Assembly (NCBI GenBank): GCA_016210285.1
Contig: JACQUN010000003.1
Span: 1 to 5,982, forward strand
Direction of reading: 5' to 3'
Length of the DNA stretch: 5,982 bases
From: Chloroflexota bacterium
GTDB lineage: Bacteria; Chloroflexota; Dehalococcoidia; UBA1127; JACQUN01
Shown here in pieces: positions 4,980 through 5,982 of the stretch (its first letter is position 1; each line of letters starts with the position of its first letter). The translations under genes were made by a program, and so were the position numbers. The notes under the pieces are model-generated. The model was given only the letters and a program-made list of their open reading frames with translations, ran no database searches and had not been told where the DNA came from.

Positions 4980-5897
4980 ATGACCTCAGCCGCCCAGCGA
5001 TCCTCTTCGGGCGGGGAAAGCTCCCTCGTGGCGCACCCCTGTGGCATGTGCCAGTCCACTGAGTACCGGCAGCTCTTCCGGCTTGCAGATATCCCAGTTG
5101 TCCGGTGCAAGAGCTGCGGGCATGTATATTCGCTTCTCCAGGACACCGCTCCCCTGGACCTCTATGATCAGCAGTACTACAGCAGCGTGCGGCGCGACCA
5201 GCGGCCCGTCACCTTCGCTCTGGCGGAGGTCCACCGGCAGCGGACGGAACGCGAGACCTTCGCCCGGCGCATCGCTGCCATCGAGGCCCGGCTGGGTGGG
5301 AGAGGCCGTCTGCTGGATGTGGGGTGTGGATTGGGGGAGTTCCTGGCGGTTGCCAGAGGACATGGGTGGGAGGGTGAGGGTATCGAGCCCTCGGAGTTCG
5401 CAGCGCAGTCCGCTCGGGAGCGCCACCGCCTCAATGTGCATACCGGGACGCTCGATAGCGTCCCCCTTCGCGCTGGTTCGTACGATGTGGTGACCCTGTA
5501 TGACGTGATTGAGCATATCCCGGAGCCAAGGCCTTTTCTGTCTCGGGTCTTCCAGTTGCTCAGGGCCGGGGGCCTGCTCCACCTGGTGACCCCCAACATC
5601 GACAGCCCTTCTGCGCGGCTGTTGGGCAAACGCTGGTATCACCTGAAACCCCGGGAGCATCTTCACTACTTCAGTCGCGAGACCGTCGCCCGGTTGTTGA
5701 CCGAGGCCACTTTCCAAACGCTGGCAGTGCGTCCGACTCTGGATGTGGTGACGGTGGCCTATGTCCTGGACCGCCTTCGGGCCTACAACACCCATCTGTT
5801 CGGGTGGCTCCTGGGCCTGAGCCTCCGCCTTGGCGGAGCCGGGTTCCAGTTCTCCCTCCCCCTGGGCGAAATGGAGGCGTGGGCCAGGAAGCCCTAG
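4980..5897 (+). CDS. Class I SAM-dependent methyltransferase with N-terminal zinc ribbon
   Basis: The 305-residue protein has two parts. The N-terminal CGMC (Cys21, Cys24) and CKSCG (Cys43, Cys46) form a four-cysteine zinc ribbon, followed by a LYDQQYY segment. The Rossmann methyltransferase domain has motif I LLDVGCGLGEF (111-121), the acidic GIEPS end of strand 2 (134-138), motif DVVTLYDVIEHIPEP (169-183) and the post-domain LKPREHLHYFSRETV (222-236). This architecture is common in methyltransferases of polysaccharide and secondary-metabolite loci. The methyl acceptor here is unknown, but the upstream membrane glycosyltransferase makes a sugar or glycan plausible. Longer in-frame starts exist at 4926 (TTG) and 4938 (ATG). 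The C-terminus MEAWARKP looks native, so the adjoining MITE copy has not truncated the protein. The TAG stop (5895-5897) coincides with the start of that repeat. Confidence 0.9.
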   Translation: MTSAAQRSSSGGESSLVAHPCGMCQSTEYRQLFRLADIPVVRCKSCGHVYSLLQDTAPLDLYDQQYYSSVRRDQRPVTFALAEVHRQRTERETFARRIAAIEARLGGRGRLLDVGCGLGEFLAVARGHGWEGEGIEPSEFAAQSARERHRLNVHTGTLDSVPLRAGSYDVVTLYDVIEHIPEPRPFLSRVFQLLRAGGLLHLVTPNIDSPSARLLGKRWYHLKPREHLHYFSRETVARLLTEATFQTLAVRPTLDVVTVAYVLDRLRAYNTHLFGWLLGLSLRLGGAGFQFSLPLGEMEAWARKP

Positions 5898-5982
5898 ATT
5901 CCTGAGTCAGAAGAAGCATGTATATTTCGGCCCGCCCTTCGACAAGCTCAGGACGAACGGTTTTCCCGTTCGTGGTGAGCCC
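5895..5982. mobile_element. MITE-like element, copy 2 (cut by window end)
   Basis: Starting with TA (5895-5896) and then GATTCCTGA, this matches copy 1 in the same orientation. Positions 5901-5950 align without gaps to 75-124, sharing the TCAGAAGAA block, ATGTATATT and CTTCGACAAGCTCAGG. The hairpin core follows: ACGAACGG (5953-5960) pairs with CCGTTCGT (5966-5973) and GCTCA (5946-5950) pairs with TGAGC (5976-5980). The right half and right inverted repeat lie beyond the window, so the TA duplication cannot be checked. It begins exactly at the methyltransferase stop codon. Confidence 0.75.

Noticed and set aside
69..5982. The two repeat copies as ends of a composite transposon carrying the whole window
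   Set aside because: Copy 1 is a complete unit with its own TA duplication and neither copy encodes a transposase. The cargo is housekeeping genes such as rpsU and purQ. Independent insertions explain the pattern better.

Overview
This window is GC-rich bacterial chromosome carrying ordinary housekeeping and cell-envelope genes, bordered on both sides by copies of a small non-coding repeat element. The organism cannot be fixed from the sequence alone. The PurQ style, the ArnT/GT39-type membrane glycosyltransferase and hairpin repeats with the core TTCGACAAGCTCA make me lean towards an uncultured Chloroflexota (Dehalococcoidia-like) lineage. That lean comes from memory of similar sequences and was not searched.

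Layout, left to right. Positions 1-68 hold no gene I can support. Positions 69-231 are a complete 159-bp MITE-like element with terminal inverted repeats, a TA target duplication and a strong internal hairpin. From 229 to 2707 all genes are on the minus strand, so in transcription order they are rpsU (ribosomal protein bS21), yqeY (GatB/YqeY-domain protein), a 190-bp gap containing a strong GC-rich hairpin, purQ (FGAM synthase glutaminase subunit), and a DMT/EamA-type transporter that is split into two ORFs by a one-base frame offset. A textbook sigma-70 promoter (TTGACA, 17 bp, TATAAT) at 2770-2798 drives rpsU-yqeY and perhaps the genes beyond.

The plus-strand genes diverge from the same 140-bp region. 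They are a large GT-C-fold membrane glycosyltransferase, a YggU/DUF167 protein overlapping it by ATGA, a roughly 180-bp spacer with hairpins, and a SAM-dependent methyltransferase with an N-terminal zinc ribbon. The glycosyltransferase and methyltransferase suggest glycan or lipid-linked sugar modification at the envelope. The stop codon of the methyltransferase runs straight into a second copy of the repeat element, which is cut by the window end.

I see no defence system, CRISPR array or phage module. The most interesting signals are: (i) the MITE family, whose two copies in this window both sit exactly on the TAG stop codon of a gene and whose hairpins show a compensatory base change; (ii) the rpsU leader, which has a near-perfect extended Shine-Dalgarno sequence that can be sequestered by an upstream pyrimidine tract, a plausible autoregulatory arrangement; and (iii) the split transporter.
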